Of a stretch of DNA of 64,000 nt, positions 7,942-16,942 are shown piece after piece. Under the pieces are notes generated by a model. The model worked only from the letters and a program-made list of their open reading frames with translations, did not search any database and had not been told where the DNA came from. The stretch is from the NCBI RefSeq assembly GCF_002352765.1, contig NZ_KZ293963.1, forward strand, positions 4,118,559 to 4,182,558. The letters are read 5' to 3'. Source of the DNA: Alteribacter populi. GTDB lineage: Bacteria > Bacillota > Bacilli > Bacillales > Salisediminibacteriaceae. The position numbers were made by a program, and so were the translations under genes. Position 1 is the stretch's first letter; the number at the start of each line of letters is the position of its first letter.

Positions 7942-9837
7942 ATGGACATTTTAAATAAGGTTCAGCAGTACCGGGAAGAAGAGGAAGGCCTAAAATGGGA
8001 AGGGACATTCGCGGAGTACTTGGACATATTAAGAGAACGCCCGGAAGTGGCACAAACCGCCCACTCCCGTATTTATAACATGATTAAAGATGCGGGTGTG
8101 GAAGAGGTGGATGGAAAAAAACACTACCGTTTCTTTGACAATCAAATTTATGGATTAGAGGATGCACTTGAAAGGTTAGTAGAAGAGTATTTTCACTCTG
8201 CTGCTAAAAGACTCGATGTCCGTAAACGAATTTTATTACTAATGGGTCCCGTAAGTGGAGGAAAGTCAACCCTCGTAACCATGTTAAAACGCGGCTTGGA
8301 AAAGTATTCAAAACACGAAAACGGCGCTGTCTATGGAATAAAAGGCTGTCCGATGCATGAAGATCCGCTTCATTTAATTCCGCAACATTTACGCGATGAA
8401 TTTAAAAAAGAAACGGGTATACGCGTTGAAGGTAACTTGTCTCCATTAAACCTGATGAGACTGGAAAAAGAATATGGTGGGCGGATTGAGGATGTAATGG
8501 TTGAGCGAGTGATTTTCTCAGAAGACCGCCGAACCGGGATCGGAACGTTTAGTCCTTCGGATCCGAAGTCACAAGACATAGCAGATTTAACTGGAAGTAT
8601 TGACTTTTCAACAATTGCCGAATACGGTTCAGAGTCGGACCCTCGGGCTTACCGTTTTGATGGAGAACTTAACAAAGCAAACCGTGGGCTCATGGAATTT
8701 CAAGAGATGTTAAAGTGTGATGAAAAATTTCTGTGGCATTTATTATCTCTTACTCAGGAAGGAAACTTTAAAGCAGGTCGATTCGCACTTATTTCAGCAG
8801 ATGAAATGATCGTCGCGCATACAAACGAAGCTGAATATAAGTCGTTTATTTCCAATAAGAAAAATGAAGCGTTGCACTCTCGGATTATTGTGATGCCCAT
8901 TCCTTATAACTTGAAAGTGAGTGAAGAAGAGCGGATTTATGACAAAATGATTAGAGAAAGTGATATTTCAGAAGTCCACATTGCGCCACACGCATTGAAA
9001 ATTGCAGCGATCTTCACTGTGCTTACACGGCTAAAAGAATCGAAGAAAAATGGTGTGGATATCCTGAAAAAAATGAAGCTGTATGATGGAGAAAATGTCG
9101 AGGGCTTCAATACTCAGGATGTAGAAGAACTGAAAAAAGAGTTTCAGGATGAAGGGATGAACGGCATTGACCCCCGTTATGTGATTAACCGGATCTCCTC
9201 TGCGATTATCCGTAAACAGCTTACATCGATTAACGCGTTGGATGTACTACGTTCGATTAAGGATGGTCTTGACCAGCACGCATCGATTTCCAAAGAAGAT
9301 CGAGAACGTTACTTGAATTACATTTCAGTAGCCCGAAAAGAATACGATGAAATCGCCAAAAAAGAAGTGCAAAAAGCGTTTGTATACTCATACGAAGAAT
9401 CTGCCAAAACTCTTATGGAAAACTACCTTGATAACGTTGAAGCTTATTGTAATAAAAATAAGCTGCGTGACCCCCTTACCGGTGAGGAGATGAACCCGGA
9501 CGAGAAGCTCATGCGCTCAATTGAAGAGCAAATTGGGATTTCGGAAAATGCGAAAAAAGCATTCCGTGAAGAGATCCTCATTCGTATCTCAGCCTATGCA
9601 CGAAAAGGGAAAAAGTTTGATTATCAATCGCACGAACGATTACGCGAAGCGATTCAGAAAAAACTGTTCGCCGATCTTAAAGACGTCGTCAAAATCACGA
9701 CATCTACGAAAACACCAGATGAAAACCAACTCAAAAAAGTCAACGAAGTCATCGCTCGTCTCATCGAAGACCATGGCTACAACTCCACATCCGCAAATGA
9801 ACTGCTCCGCTACGTCGGAAGCCTGCTAAACAGATAA
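7942..9837 (+). CDS. prkA: Serine protein kinase PrkA, AAA+ family
   Basis: The 631-residue protein matches PrkA in length and order: an N-terminal helical segment, an AAA+ ATPase core with Walker A G-P-V-S-G-G-K-S-T (residues about 107-115) and the typical C-P-M-H-E-D-P-L-H-L-I-P stretch, the arm AGRFALISADEMIVAHTNEAEY, and the C-terminal PrkA domain (from about residue 390, IDPRYVINRISSAI). In Bacillus PrkA is made in sporulation, belongs to the forespore/mother-cell network and has been described both as kinase and as an AAA+ ATP-dependent protease-like protein. Start ATG 7942 follows GGGAGGAGG. Its usual partner yhbH lies 5 kb downstream at 14918, separated here by other genes. A family D terminator overlaps its stop codon. 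Confidence 0.96.
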   Translation: MDILNKVQQYREEEEGLKWEGTFAEYLDILRERPEVAQTAHSRIYNMIKDAGVEEVDGKKHYRFFDNQIYGLEDALERLVEEYFHSAAKRLDVRKRILLLMGPVSGGKSTLVTMLKRGLEKYSKHENGAVYGIKGCPMHEDPLHLIPQHLRDEFKKETGIRVEGNLSPLNLMRLEKEYGGRIEDVMVERVIFSEDRRTGIGTFSPSDPKSQDIADLTGSIDFSTIAEYGSESDPRAYRFDGELNKANRGLMEFQEMLKCDEKFLWHLLSLTQEGNFKAGRFALISADEMIVAHTNEAEYKSFISNKKNEALHSRIIVMPIPYNLKVSEEERIYDKMIRESDISEVHIAPHALKIAAIFTVLTRLKESKKNGVDILKKMKLYDGENVEGFNTQDVEELKKEFQDEGMNGIDPRYVINRISSAIIRKQLTSINALDVLRSIKDGLDQHASISKEDRERYLNYISVARKEYDEIAKKEVQKAFVYSYEESAKTLMENYLDNVEAYCNKNKLRDPLTGEEMNPDEKLMRSIEEQIGISENAKKAFREEILIRISAYARKGKKFDYQSHERLREAIQKKLFADLKDVVKITTSTKTPDENQLKKVNEVIARLIEDHGYNSTSANELLRYVGSLLNR

Positions 9838-9867
9838 AAGTTCGGGGGACTGTCCCCCGAACTTTTT
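9836..9867 (+). terminator. Terminator of prkA, family D hairpin
   Basis: Odd palindrome: AAAAGTTCGGGGGAC (9836-9850), a single T, then its exact complement (9852-9866), ending in a T run. The first A bases overlap the TAA stop of prkA. Core GGGGACTGTCCCC as in the other family D hairpins. Confidence 0.92.
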
Positions 9868-9910
9868 TCGTTTTGCTAGACAGGTAAAGCAAGTCGGTCA
9901 TGGTGTACTT

Positions 9911-10504
9911 TTAATCGATGCTAACGCCAGCGCTTGCATACCCTGCAACAACTGTAGCGATATCAATACCTTCTGTAACTTCCGCAGAAAATACCATCAA
10001 GAGACGGGTTTCAGGAGTTACCGGTATATTCAACCCTGAATTAATACCATTGCTTGTTTCCCCCAGCGTTACTAGACCAGAAAGAGGCGGGTCTAATGTT
10101 ACTGAAGCTCCTGGAATTGGCGTAAAGGTATTATCTGGCGTTTCAGAACTAAACAATTGAGCTGTAATCGATACGGTTGAGCCAACAAGCTCCAATGCTG
10201 CTGTAGTACTAAAGTACGCTGCTATTGATGTGATGGTTCCTTCACGGGGCACGGAAAACGCGAAGTTAAGAAGTGTCCCGCCAGCCCCTGTAAGGTCTAT
10301 AGTATCTCCAACTAATTCCACACCTGGTACTGAATTCCCAAACCCAACAAGACTAGTTGTACCAGCAACTCCACCTAAAACTGTAGTAAGTGTAGTAGGA
10401 ATTCCTGATGTATAAGGGATTATTGCGCTTGCACCAGGAGGTCCTACTGGCCCTCCTGGTCCTTCTGGTCCAGGAGGTCCAGGAATACCGTTATTTGTTC
10501 CCAT
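9911..10504 (-). CDS. Collagen-like spore surface protein with BclB-type C-terminal domain
   Basis: The 197-residue protein starts with a very short collagen-like stretch of six G-X-Y triplets (GIPGPPGPEGPGGPVGPPGA, residues 6-25) followed by a beta-rich domain beginning ASAIIPYTSGIPTTLTTV and containing LVGFGNSVPGV, which is the pattern of the C-terminal domain of exosporium glycoprotein BclB and relatives. In B. cereus-group spores such trimeric proteins decorate the exosporium. Here the collagen region is almost lost compared with BclA/BclB (tens of triplets). There is no signal peptide, as expected for a protein assembled from the mother cell. AAGGAGTG precedes ATG 10504. It faces the YheC/YheD relic divergently. 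Role on the spore surface is a family inference. Confidence 0.8.
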   Translation of the reverse strand: MGTNNGIPGPPGPEGPGGPVGPPGASAIIPYTSGIPTTLTTVLGGVAGTTSLVGFGNSVPGVELVGDTIDLTGAGGTLLNFAFSVPREGTITSIAAYFSTTAALELVGSTVSITAQLFSSETPDNTFTPIPGASVTLDPPLSGLVTLGETSNGINSGLNIPVTPETRLLMVFSAEVTEGIDIATVVAGYASAGVSID

Positions 10505-10695
10505 TAAATCACTCCTTATTATTTTTACATTACATCTTATTACCTATATAAAAGCAATATTATGTAAATTGATCATATTTTTCAAAAATTAATTGAATTG
10601 ACTAGCTTGACTATGAAATATATGCATTTACTTATACCAACTGGTACTGCCCTTCATATACTGAACTAGACTTTTAAAATAGAGGTTGTGAGGGT

Positions 10696-11739
10696 ATGAA
10701 TGGGAAAAAAGTATTAGGTATATTAGTCCCGAGTAAGCGTAGAAGGAAAAGATACTACAGACTTTATAAAAAATATGTGCCTGAAGGCTGTCAACTAGTG
10801 TTTTTTCACCTCGGTCTGTTTTGTGGAAAGATCGAAAGGTTGTAGCTCTATTTAAACAAGAAAAAAAGTGGATGGAGAAGAAGGTTCGATTTCCTGATGT
10901 TATTTATAACCGTACTTATATTAAAGGGGATGTTTATCTAAAAGGTTTGAATCAATCATCGGTGAAGGTCATTTCTTTAATTCTATGAACCAACTGAATA
11001 AATGGCGTACGTATCTCATTTTATCGACTGCTAAAATGAGAATTGCGATTCCCAAAAGTTACATTTTTAATCCGGAGGCCTTGATTAGCCAACTTGAACA
11101 GCATTCTGTATTATTTGGTAAACCAGTGACAGGGCATAAAGGTAATAATGTTTATAAATTCGAAAAAACTCCTGAGGGTTTTTTTCATATCTCCTTCCAT
11201 AATGAGGCACCCATGTTCATTACAAAGGATTCAAAGGCTTTTACTTTGGAAGTTCAAAAATTAATAAAACACAAAACCTATCTTGTACAAGAGAAAGTAC
11301 CACTCCCACGAATCGACGGACGTGTTTATGATATTAGGGTTCTTATTCAAAAAAATGGAACAGGAAAATGGACGACCGCTGGAATCGTCTCCCGGTGGCT
11401 TACAATGGGTATTACAATACGAGCATGTATGATTATTCAATTGAAACGGAGAAGCTATTCGCAAAACAATTCTCTTCGAAAAAAAGTAAAATGTTGCTTC
11501 AAATGGTTAAGGAAAGTGGAATAGGAACAGCAAAGATCTTGGATGGACCATTGGGGACCGTAGCAGAATGCAGTGTTGACTTTGGCATGGACTATAATGG
11601 AATGCTTTGGCTAATCGAAGTAAATGGTTTCCCTCAAAAAGCGCTATACGATGACTTCCCACAAAAGGAGAGGGAAAGAATTTTTAAAAACCCCATTCTA
11701 TATTCCTACTATATAGCTAATAAGAAAGTAGATTCCTAA
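10696..11739 (+). pseudogene. YheC/YheD-family (ATP-grasp) spore coat-associated protein, three frameshifts
   Basis: ATG 10696 (after GAGGG) opens MNGKKVLGILVPSK and runs to YVPEGCQLVFF, then shifts frame near 10803: the continuation PRSVLWKDRKVVALFKQEKK lies in another frame. A second shift near 10948 is needed to reach ESIIGEGHFFNSMNQLNKW, and a third near 11390 leads from KWTTAGIVSR to VAYNGYYNTSMYDYSIE. Read across the three shifts, the protein is about 345 residues with ATP-grasp features (VQEKVPLPRIDGRVYDIRVLI and the late E-V-N-G-F in WLIEVNGFPQK), as in YheC/YheD, endospore coat-associated proteins of Bacillus. Three shifts argue for true decay rather than one sequencing error. The open pieces are 10985-11524 and 11368-11739. 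Confidence 0.88.
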
Positions 11740-12046
11740 AAAACACCAAAGGGGTCTATCCCCGAACGCTTGCTCAGATATTAGAATGTAAATAGTGAAA
11801 GCAATTCAGAAAGACTTCTTTTTCCTTCGAGGTTCTCCGTTTTTTCCCTCATCACCTTTTCATAAGATTATACATTATCATTTAAGGTCGCTATTATCAT
11901 CTCTACTCTTTTGCAGAGGATTTTCATAAATGAAAGCAATTTACATGAAACCTTTTACCCGAAGGCTTATTTTAGCTATTAAATATTACATCTCACTAAC
12001 AATTATTACTATTACTTAATATTAGTTTAAAACAATGGTGCTATGG

Positions 12047-12064
12047 TTACTATTTTAATAGTAA
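12047..12064. other. Perfect A/T-rich dyad upstream of the signal peptidase gene
   Basis: TTACTATT-TT-AATAGTAA is an 8-bp inverted repeat with a 2-nt centre, 30 bp before the sip start. It is not followed by a T run, so an operator or mRNA 5' hairpin is more likely than a terminator. The rest of 11740-12046 shows no gene, only a weak family D remnant at 11748-11764. Confidence 0.4.
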
Positions 12065-12094
12065 AGTAACAAACAAATGGAGGAGAACAGAGGG

Positions 12095-12694
12095 ATGAGT
12101 TCCAAACTAGGATATAGCATAACTGAAATGGATAAATCTATAAAACGTAAAAACTGGAGGCTTAAGTTTTGGAGTTGGGCGAAAACATTAGCTGTTGTTT
12201 TCATTATCATTGCTATGGTTCGTGGTTTCATGTTTACGAACTATGTCATTCACGGGCAGTCGATGATGCCGACGATAAACGATGGCGATAGAATCATTGT
12301 CAATAAAATCGGTTATGAAATTAGTGAACCTAACCGCTTTGACCTGATTATATTCCACGTAACGGAAGATACCGATTACATTAAACGGGTGATTGGCTTA
12401 CCGGGTGATCAGATTCGGTACGAAAAAGATATTTTATATATAAATGATGAACCCCACGATGAAGATTTTCTTAATCAATTTAAAGAAGAAAACGGCGGAG
12501 GAGTTTTAACTGACGATTTTACTCTCGAAGATATAACGGGAGAAATGACGGTTCCTCAGGACCATATTTTTGTGCTCGGTGACAATCGGCAAAACAGTAT
12601 CGATAGCCGTCAAATTGGTTTTGTTTCAATGGAGCATATTGTCGGACGAGCAAATATGGCTTACTGGCCCATTCAAGAATTACGTATTTTTTAA
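12095..12694 (+). CDS. sip: Type I signal peptidase
   Basis: The 199-residue protein has one N-terminal membrane anchor (about residues 29-47) and the serine-lysine catalytic dyad of bacterial signal peptidase I: S56 in H-G-Q-S-M-M-P-T and K97 in D-Y-I-K-R-V-I-G-L-P-G-D. The later boxes L-G-D-N-R-x-N-S-I-D-S-R and VGRA are present. It cleaves signal peptides from exported preproteins at the outer face of the membrane. The single anchor and size fit the Gram-positive SipS/SipT type; Bacillus species usually have several paralogues, so the number is left off. Start ATG 12095 is preferred over ATG 12077 because the GGAGGAG ribosome site itself lies at 12079-12085. It is followed by a family B repeat. 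Confidence 0.93.
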   Translation: MSSKLGYSITEMDKSIKRKNWRLKFWSWAKTLAVVFIIIAMVRGFMFTNYVIHGQSMMPTINDGDRIIVNKIGYEISEPNRFDLIIFHVTEDTDYIKRVIGLPGDQIRYEKDILYINDEPHDEDFLNQFKEENGGGVLTDDFTLEDITGEMTVPQDHIFVLGDNRQNSIDSRQIGFVSMEHIVGRANMAYWPIQELRIF

Positions 12695-12711
12695 AAGGTA
12701 AACTTATAAAC

Positions 12712-12824
12712 GGAAAGCCACATTCATTCCGCTCGTCACAAGGGAAAAGCATCCTTGAGACTGTAAAACATGTGGCGGAGCTAACGGTGTTTTTAATAGT
12801 AGACCGCTATGCGGTTTTTCTTAA
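12712..12824 (+). repeat. Dispersed repeat family B, copy 2
   Basis: Same motif order as copy 4 (44938-45050): TTCATTCCGCTCGTC, AAGGGAAAAGCATCCTTGAG, AAAACATGTGGCGGAGCTAA, TTTTTAATAG, and the 3' hairpin ACCGC-TAT-GCGGT followed by TTTTTCTT (12802-12822). The tail after it, GAGTTGAAAAAAGCGCAC (12847-12864), resembles sequence flanking repeat A2 near 60250. Confidence 0.8.
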
Positions 12825-12877
12825 AAGAATGTAGCTAGCTGTTTTTGAGTTGAAAAAAGCGCACAAAAAGCAACAAA

Positions 12878-14386
12878 CTAAGATTGAAGGTTTCTTTTCC
12901 TCTTCCTCGGCTTTTTCTCTTCTTGCCGCAAAGCTTTGATCAAAGAGAATGTCATTAACAACATAATGACCGAAAATGGCAGCGCAGCAATAATTAATGC
13001 ATTTTGAAGGGCTTGTAGACCTCCGGAATAAAGAAGGATGGATGCTGTAGCTGAAAGCATCACACCCCAAGTTAGTTTTACAACACGTGGCGGTGTTAAG
13101 GATCCGTTGGTTGTTTGCATCCCTAAAATAAATGTTCCAGAATCGGCAGACGTAATAAAAAAAGTTGAGATCAAAAGGATCGCAATGATCGACATTAATG
13201 TGCCGAGTGGAAATTCAGCAAAAACTCCAAAGAGTACTTCCTCTGTAGCGAGTTCTGATATAGTTGCAATCCCATTGCCTTCTAAAAAGATGGCGGAGCC
13301 CCCAAAAACAGAGAACCACATGAATCCAACGATTGAAGGGACAAGTAATACCCCGAGAACAAATTCCCGAAGTGTACGCCCTTTGGAAACACGAGCAATA
13401 AAAGAGCCAACAAACGGTGACCAGGCAATCCACCATGCCCAATAAAAAATTGTCCAGCCATTGATCCACTCCCTGTCTTCTGCTGAAAGAGGGCTGATGC
13501 GAAAGCTCATACTTGGTAATGTTTGTAGATAAGTGCCTAACGTGTTTGTAAAGAAATTTAATGTATAAAGCGTAGGTCCGACAATGAGCATAAAAATAAA
13601 CAAAAGCGAAGCTAAGATCAGATTTACATTACTTAATATTTTAATCCCTTTGTTTAATCCCGTGTAAGCTGAAATCATGAAAAGCACTGTAACGACAGCG
13701 ATGATAGCTAGTTGAATCCAAAAATTATTACCAATGGCTAATAAGTAATCCAATCCACCGTTAATTTGTACAGCACCAAAACCAAGTGTGCTGGCTACTC
13801 CAATGACAGTGGCGGTAACAGCAATAATATCAACAATGTGACCGGATGTTCCGGTTGAATATTTCCCCAAAATAGGTTCAAGTGTGCCGCTTATTAACCC
13901 AGGAGCGTCTTTTCTAAATTTGAAATAAGCTAAAATCAAGGCGACGATAGCATAAATTGCCCACGCATGAACTCCCCAGTGGAAAAAAGTAAAACGCAAA
14001 GATTCAAGTATCGCTTCATCTGTTCCAGGTTCTGCCGTAGGTGAGGATATCATATAGTGAGAAATAGGTTCCGCAGCACCCCAAAAGACAAGGCCAATTC
14101 CCATACCAGCACTAAAAAGCATTGCAAACCAGGTGAGATAGTTGTAATCAGGTTTATCATCTGGTTTCCCGAGCTTAATTTTACCGTATGGGCTTACAAC
14201 AAAAAACAAACAGACAATTACAAATCCAGTTACAACCAATAAGTAATACCAGCCAAGTGTATTGGTGATCGTCATTTGCATGGAACCTGTTACGCTTTCA
14301 AGAGTTTCAGGTGCAATGAATCCAAATCCTACAATAAAAAGTAAAATTATTAGTGCTGCCCAGAATACGATCGTTAATTTTTTCAT
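12878..14386 (-). CDS. BCCT-family betaine/carnitine/choline transporter
   Basis: The 502-residue protein has twelve predicted membrane segments and the BCCT signature with the aromatic box W-A-W-W-I-A-W-S-P-F-V-G-S-F-I-A-R-V-S-K-G-R-T. It also has the sodium-site segment GMGIGLVFWGAAEPI. BCCT carriers import trimethylammonium compounds (glycine betaine, choline, carnitine or ectoine) with Na+ or H+, mainly for osmoprotection; G-M-G-I-G is the form found in Na+-coupled betaine members. Start ATG 14386 is preferred because GAGGAGAGG lies just upstream on the minus strand; the longer frame to 14416 has no site. The C-terminal tail is short and very basic (KKPRKRKRN), a place where BetP-like carriers sense ionic conditions. 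Monocistronic. Confidence 0.92.
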   Translation of the reverse strand: MKKLTIVFWAALIILLFIVGFGFIAPETLESVTGSMQMTITNTLGWYYLLVVTGFVIVCLFFVVSPYGKIKLGKPDDKPDYNYLTWFAMLFSAGMGIGLVFWGAAEPISHYMISSPTAEPGTDEAILESLRFTFFHWGVHAWAIYAIVALILAYFKFRKDAPGLISGTLEPILGKYSTGTSGHIVDIIAVTATVIGVASTLGFGAVQINGGLDYLLAIGNNFWIQLAIIAVVTVLFMISAYTGLNKGIKILSNVNLILASLLFIFMLIVGPTLYTLNFFTNTLGTYLQTLPSMSFRISPLSAEDREWINGWTIFYWAWWIAWSPFVGSFIARVSKGRTLREFVLGVLLVPSIVGFMWFSVFGGSAIFLEGNGIATISELATEEVLFGVFAEFPLGTLMSIIAILLISTFFITSADSGTFILGMQTTNGSLTPPRVVKLTWGVMLSATASILLYSGGLQALQNALIIAALPFSVIMLLMTFSLIKALRQEEKKPRKRKRNLQS

Positions 14387-14917
14387 GAAATCCTCTCCTC
14401 GAATACGAATGGTCACCTTTCTATAATCTCTAATTAGTTATAAAAACATGTCCCTTAAGAGGAAATTTCCTGAAATATTATTAAGGAGAAACAAAAACCT
14501 TCTATGATGCCTAAAGGGATAAGGATTTTGGAAAAATAGCGGAGATCAATTCCAGAAGCTTGTCCTTTATGAAAGTGTAATTTGATGTAGGGACTTGTAT
14601 ATTTATCGGATTTTTTTGTCAACTAAGCGAGCCCTCTGCATAGGATAAAGTAAGCTATTAAAAAAAGAATAGCGTGTCGGCCTATCAATGACTGTTTGCC
14701 ATGCATCGTCACTTTTAATGTATGTGAAACAGAAAACGAATGTGCCTGTCTAAAAAAAATTAAAATAAGTAATTTAAAAGTCCAAGGACAATGACGCCTC
14801 CTTTTTATCGAATGAACCGTTACGAGAAAGTGACGATGATTTTATTTATAAGATCAGAAGTGGCTGTTCTAGACGCGGTTAAAATGGAACTGAAAAAATG
14901 AAGGAGGGAGTAAGACA
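14387..14917. other. Intergenic region between BCCT gene and yhbH
   Basis: About 530 bp without a convincing gene. It should hold the divergent promoters of the BCCT gene and yhbH. I see only A/T-rich DNA and no member of repeat families A-E. No sigma factor consensus stands out enough to claim. Confidence 0.5.
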
Positions 14918-16084
14918 ATGAAAAATTACGTTGGCAAAAATTATGTTGTCTCTCAGGATAATTGGTCCCTCCACCGTAAGGGATATCAAGACCAGCAACG
15001 TCACCAGGAAAAGGTACAGGAAGCGATCAATAAAAATTTGCCCGATTTGGTGAGTGAAGAAAACATTGTCATGTCCAATGGCCGTGATGTGATAAAAATT
15101 CCAATACGATCTTTAGATGAATATAAAATCCGCTATAACTATGATAAAAACAAACATGTGGGTCAAGGAGACGGAGACAGTGAAGTTGGTGACGTGGTAG
15201 CCAGAGACGGTAATCCTCAGCAAGGTGCAGGTCAAGGTGAAGGGGCTGGTAATCAACCTGGGGAAGATTATTATGAAGCAGAAGTAGCGATTTCTGAGCT
15301 TGAAGAGTTGCTGTTCAAGGAATTAGAGCTTCCGAATTTACAGCAAAAAGAAGAAGACAATATAGTCATTGAGGATATCGATTTTAATGATGTACGTAAA
15401 AAAGGTCTTATGGGAAATATTGATAAGCGTCGTACAATCATTCAAGCAATTAAACGAAATGCTATGGATGGCAAAAAAAGCATTATGCCGATTTACAATG
15501 ATGATCTTAGATTTAAAACCTGGAATGAAAAAGTAAAGCCAGAATCAAAAGCTGTCGTACTTGCGATGATGGACACGAGTGGAAGTATGGGACGCTGGGA
15601 AAAGTACATGGCGCGCAGCTTCTTCTTTTGGATGACCCGTTTCTTACGCACAAAATATGAAACCGTCGACATTGAATTCATTGCCCATCATACAGAAGCA
15701 AAAGTCGTAACTGAAGAAGATTTCTTCATGAAAGGTGAAAGCGGCGGAACGATCTGTTCTTCAGCCTACAGAAAAGCATTAGAATTGGTTGACGGAAAAT
15801 ATTCACCTGAACGCTATAATATTTACCCTTTCCACTTCTCTGACGGTGACAATTTGACGTCTGATAATCAACGATGTTTAAGGTTGGTAAAAGAGTTAAT
15901 GGATCAATCAAGCTTGTTTGGTTACGGGGAGGTCAATCAGTATAACCGGCCGTCAACATTAATGAGCTCCTACAAAAACATTCGCGATGAACGATTTAGA
16001 CACTATATCTTGCGTGAAAAAAGTGACGTGTATCAATCATTGAAGTGGTTCTTTAGAAAAGAGGAAGAAGGTGCTATCCATTAA
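14918..16084 (+). CDS. yhbH: Sporulation protein YhbH (DUF444, von Willebrand A-like)
   Basis: The 388-residue protein matches the YhbH/DUF444 family in length. Visible parts are the N-terminal R-K-G-Y-Q-D-Q-x-R-H motif region, an acidic glycine-rich linker (GQGDGDSEVGDVVARDG, about 88-120), and a vWA-like domain with the metal-site motif M-M-D-T-S-G-S-M-G near residue 218. GGT at GGTICSS and the H-F-S-D-G-D motif follow. In B. subtilis yhbH belongs to the sporulation genes found together with prkA and spoVR; loss affects spore formation or resistance, with an unknown mechanism. Start ATG 14918 follows AAGGAGGGAG. Its terminator is a family D hairpin. Confidence 0.95.
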   Translation: MKNYVGKNYVVSQDNWSLHRKGYQDQQRHQEKVQEAINKNLPDLVSEENIVMSNGRDVIKIPIRSLDEYKIRYNYDKNKHVGQGDGDSEVGDVVARDGNPQQGAGQGEGAGNQPGEDYYEAEVAISELEELLFKELELPNLQQKEEDNIVIEDIDFNDVRKKGLMGNIDKRRTIIQAIKRNAMDGKKSIMPIYNDDLRFKTWNEKVKPESKAVVLAMMDTSGSMGRWEKYMARSFFFWMTRFLRTKYETVDIEFIAHHTEAKVVTEEDFFMKGESGGTICSSAYRKALELVDGKYSPERYNIYPFHFSDGDNLTSDNQRCLRLVKELMDQSSLFGYGEVNQYNRPSTLMSSYKNIRDERFRHYILREKSDVYQSLKWFFRKEEEGAIH

Positions 16085-16086
16085 GT

Positions 16087-16120
16087 AAATTGTGCGGGGG
16101 CAGTCCCCGCACAATTTTTT
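16087..16120 (+). terminator. Terminator of yhbH, family D hairpin
   Basis: AAATTGTGCGGGG (16087-16099) pairs with CCCCGCACAATTT (16105-16117), then a T run. Loop GCAGT. Nearly identical to the hairpin at 28651-28683. Confidence 0.92.
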
Positions 16121-16126
16121 ACATTT

Positions 16127-16360
16127 GATTCACTTTCATCATTCATTTGTTTAAAAAAGCACACAACTTCAAAATAATATCTTTTTCCATTTTTTTGATT
16201 ACTACTTATTGTAAAAAGCGTATCTTTATGTAGCTCCGTAGGCCTGCATCTGCTCGCTTTCCGCGGACGAACCGCCAAGCCTCCTCGGGAAAAGCGCCCT
16301 GTGGGGTCTTGGCTGGTCCGTTTTTCCGCAAGAGTCTCACAGATTCCGGCCAACTGCGTA
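16127..16360 (-). repeat. Dispersed repeat family A, copy 1 (about 234 bp)
   Basis: On the minus strand this matches 60015-60248 over its whole length: a GC-rich half (CTGCATCTGCTCGCTTTCCG, CGGACGAACCGCCAAGCCTC, TTTTTCCGCA) and an A/T-rich half (ATTCATTTGTTTAAA, GCACACAACTTCAAAATAAT). By eye about 85-90% identical. It lies directly between the yhbH terminator and the DUF2188 gene and appears to have replaced the 5' end of the latter. No protein is encoded, so it is a non-autonomous element. Confidence 0.88.
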
Positions 16361-16692
16361 GGGGGCTGGAAAAGGATGTTCAGCATAAAGCTATCGAGAT
16401 TGCCAATTCTTTACTTGAAGACGGTTACGAAGAGGGACGAGCAATCCCAATAGCCATTGCGCAGGCGAAAAAGGTACGGCCAAAAAGTAATGTTACGTAC
16501 CAAGTAGCCCCAGTGGATGGTGATAATCAGTGGGAAGTGAGAAAAGAGGGGGCGGACCGGGCGACAAACGTGTTTAATAAAAAACAAGAAGCACTCGACC
16601 GTGCGAATGAACTGATCGATTCACAAAATGCAAAGGTGATGATTCATCGTCAAGACGGAACAATGCAGGAAACAAAAAAAGCAAATAATTAG
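16309..16692 (+). pseudogene. YdaT-like / DUF2188 protein with 5' end replaced by repeat A
   Basis: From L-E-K-D-V-Q-H-K-A-I-E-I-A-N onward (base about 16365) the protein matches the two-part YdaT-like family: a short helical ChaB-like segment with GYEEGRAIPIAIAQAKK and a C-terminal DUF2188 beta domain (YQVAPVDGDNQWEVRKEGADRAT ... VMIHRQDGTMQE). Family members normally begin M-P-W-x-x-x-D-Y-P. Here that start is missing; the open frame instead runs back into repeat A (MAGPFFRKSLTDSGQLRRG), whose boundary at 16360 is exactly where homology begins. There is no ribosome binding site before ATG 16309. Either the gene is dead or it now uses a start provided by the repeat. DUF2188 proteins have no assigned biochemical role. 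Confidence 0.78.
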
Positions 16693-16819
16693 TAACTGGA
16701 TCAGCACCGTTAAGTCGGGAGAAAAAATCGCAAAGTATGTATCCAAAAAAAGGAGTATTCATGTGTAAAGCTCCCTACTTTTCAGTGTGACATAATCTAT
16801 GATTAGTTTATAAATTTCG

Positions 16820-16848
16820 TAGACATTTTTTACATAAAATTATATACT
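16820..16848 (+). promoter_or_regulatory. Sigma-A-type promoter of the phn-type binding protein gene
   Basis: TAGACA (16820-16825) and TATACT (16843-16848) are spaced 17 bp. Hexamers TTTACA (16829) and TTATAT (16840), 11 bp apart, lie inside it and are weakly reminiscent of a PhoP box, but the match is too poor to call. Confidence 0.55.
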
Positions 16849-16942
16849 TATAACCGTTCAAGTTGTTAGACAACTGGTTTTTAATCTAGCTAAGTTGTGA
16901 GACTTGAAATAGTATAACACATTCTTTAGGGGGGGAATTTTT

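Noticed and set aside
13038..13445. 135-codon plus-strand frame inside the BCCT gene
   Set aside because: Antisense to conserved transport segments; low-complexity composition.
16829..16856. Possible PhoP box before the phnD-type gene
   Set aside because: Only two hexamers with 11-bp period and poor match to TTAACA; kept only as a remark on the promoter.
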